From Phenylobacterium sp. (GTDB taxonomy: Bacteria > Pseudomonadota > Alphaproteobacteria > Caulobacterales > Caulobacteraceae), in contig JAHUZY010000313.1 in NCBI GenBank assembly GCA_019264505.1, forward strand, positions 1 to 5,915: a DNA stretch of 5,915 nucleotides, written 5' to 3'. Positions within the stretch are counted from its first letter, which is position 1. Each line of letters opens with the position of its first letter. This document shows positions 5,535-5,915 of the stretch, in pieces. Position numbers and translations under genes: made by a program. Under the pieces are notes generated by a model that saw nothing but the letters and a program-made list of their open reading frames with translations, was not told the origin of the DNA and searched no databases.

Positions 5535-5693
5535 CTAGATCCCCTCAGCCGTGCGACCGGCCCACGCGTCAAGCAGTACGTCCCTCGCCCGCGGATGGGT
5601 GAGGCCCAACCCATGCGCAGTGGGGTTGCCGTCGACGGGGCGCGTCGGTGTAGAGGCCGTCACTTCGTTATTAGTTGGATGGGCGTAGATCAT
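5535..5693 (-). CDS. Doubtful 52-aa ORF upstream of the STAS-ATPase
   Basis: From ATG 5693 the frame reads MIYAHPTNNEVTASTPTRPV and ends ARDVLLDAWAGRTAEGI with TAG at 5535-5537, nine bases before the ATPase ATG. The spacing would suit translational coupling to the ATPase. The same frame runs further upstream into the IS3 remnant (an ATG at 5783 lies inside transposase-derived sequence), so the longer version is a chance fusion, not a gene. I recognise no family, membrane segment or catalytic motif. It may be a short leader gene, the tail of a gene cut off by the IS3-related rearrangement, or non-coding. Confidence 0.3.
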   Translation of the reverse strand: MIYAHPTNNEVTASTPTRPVDGNPTAHGLGLTHPRARDVLLDAWAGRTAEGI

Positions 5694-5741
5694 GTACTGC
5701 GGAATTTCGCGGTTGAACGAGACGCACGCCTCCACTTTCGG

Positions 5742-5742
5742 C
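5742..5742. mobile_element. Breakpoint of the IS3-family remnant
   Basis: At about this base the transposase-like reading frame stops resembling OrfA (after LEDESAKL) and joins unrelated sequence leading to the STAS-ATPase operon. No terminal inverted repeat is seen here, so this is an internal deletion or recombination joint and not an IS end. The position is accurate only to within several codons. Confidence 0.45.
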
Positions 5743-5915
5743 AGTTTTGCGCTCTCATCTTCCAGCTGTTTCAGCCGATTCATTTCCGTTAGCAGCAGCC
5801 CAAAGCCCTTTTTCTCCCAGTTGAAGCAGGTCGTTTAGCAAGTCCCTGCCTTGCGGCGAATGTGCGCCACCGGCAGCCCATCAACGCCCCGCCTCAGCAA
5901 CGAACAGCTTCTAGG
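5742..5915 (-). pseudogene. IS3-family transposase OrfA remnant, truncated and with an in-frame stop
   Basis: Reading the minus strand from the right edge in one frame gives LLRRGVDGLPVAHIRRKAG, then an in-frame TAA at 5835-5837, then FNWEKKGFGLLLTEMNRLKQ and LEDESAKL. This matches the helix-turn-helix region of IS3-family OrfA (pattern: G-x-P-V-A-x-x-x-R-K-x-G-I-S-x-x-T-F-Y-x-W-x-K-K-Y-G-G-L...RRLKQLEDENAKL). The stop falls in the recognition-helix region and the YGG is altered to FGL, so it is dead. Similarity stops near 5742, where the normal continuation (LKK-V-A-D-L-x-L-D) is missing, so the 3' part of orfA and all of orfB are lost. The remnant probably continues beyond the right edge of the window. 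Confidence 0.75.

Noticed and set aside
5595..5792. 65-codon plus-strand frame near the right end
   Set aside because: It is antisense to the IS3 remnant and shows no protein-like conservation pattern.

Overview
The window looks like an alphaproteobacterial chromosome, most likely from the Caulobacterales (Caulobacter/Phenylobacterium/Brevundimonas type). The reasons are a GC-rich left half with strong G/C third positions, a holB-tatD-MBL hydrolase-formyltransferase gene string, and GTGA/ATGA translational overlaps. The genus is an inference from gene content and was not tested by a search.

Left part (1-2861, all + strand) is core chromosome. It starts with the last 42 codons of a DNA polymerase III delta-prime subunit (holB). 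A TatD-family metal-dependent hydrolase follows 17 bp later. Next come a PhnP-like metallo-beta-lactamase-fold hydrolase (GTGA overlap) and a PurN-like formyltransferase (ATGA overlap). These four form one tight operon. After a 111-bp gap with its own Shine-Dalgarno comes a 129-aa helical, acidic-tailed protein of unknown family. It carries a DxxxQ motif and a C-terminal acidic/aromatic tail reminiscent of the CheY phosphatase CheZ.

Middle part (2862-3411) is an intergenic transition. It holds a perfect 25-bp tandem duplication (2924-2973) that may be the end of a mobile element or a double operator. It also holds a nested inverted repeat (3002-3053), a doubtful 52-codon ORF on the minus strand, and a long hairpin (3281-3324) downstream of the next operon. 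Base composition falls from here to the right end.

Right part (3412-5915) is an accessory island read on the minus strand. The main content is a compact three-gene operon. First is a 418-aa protein combining a STAS-like domain with a GHKL (Bergerat) ATPase. Second is a 116-aa STAS-like protein of the DUF4325 type, overlapping the first by 13 bp. Third is a 167-aa protein with one transmembrane segment, 15 bp further on. This resembles a partner-switching module (kinase plus STAS antagonist) wired to a membrane protein, and I know of no described system with this composition; it is the best candidate for something new here. Upstream of the operon are a small doubtful ORF (52 aa) and a decayed IS3-family orfA remnant running off the right edge, which supports a horizontally acquired, rearranged region.
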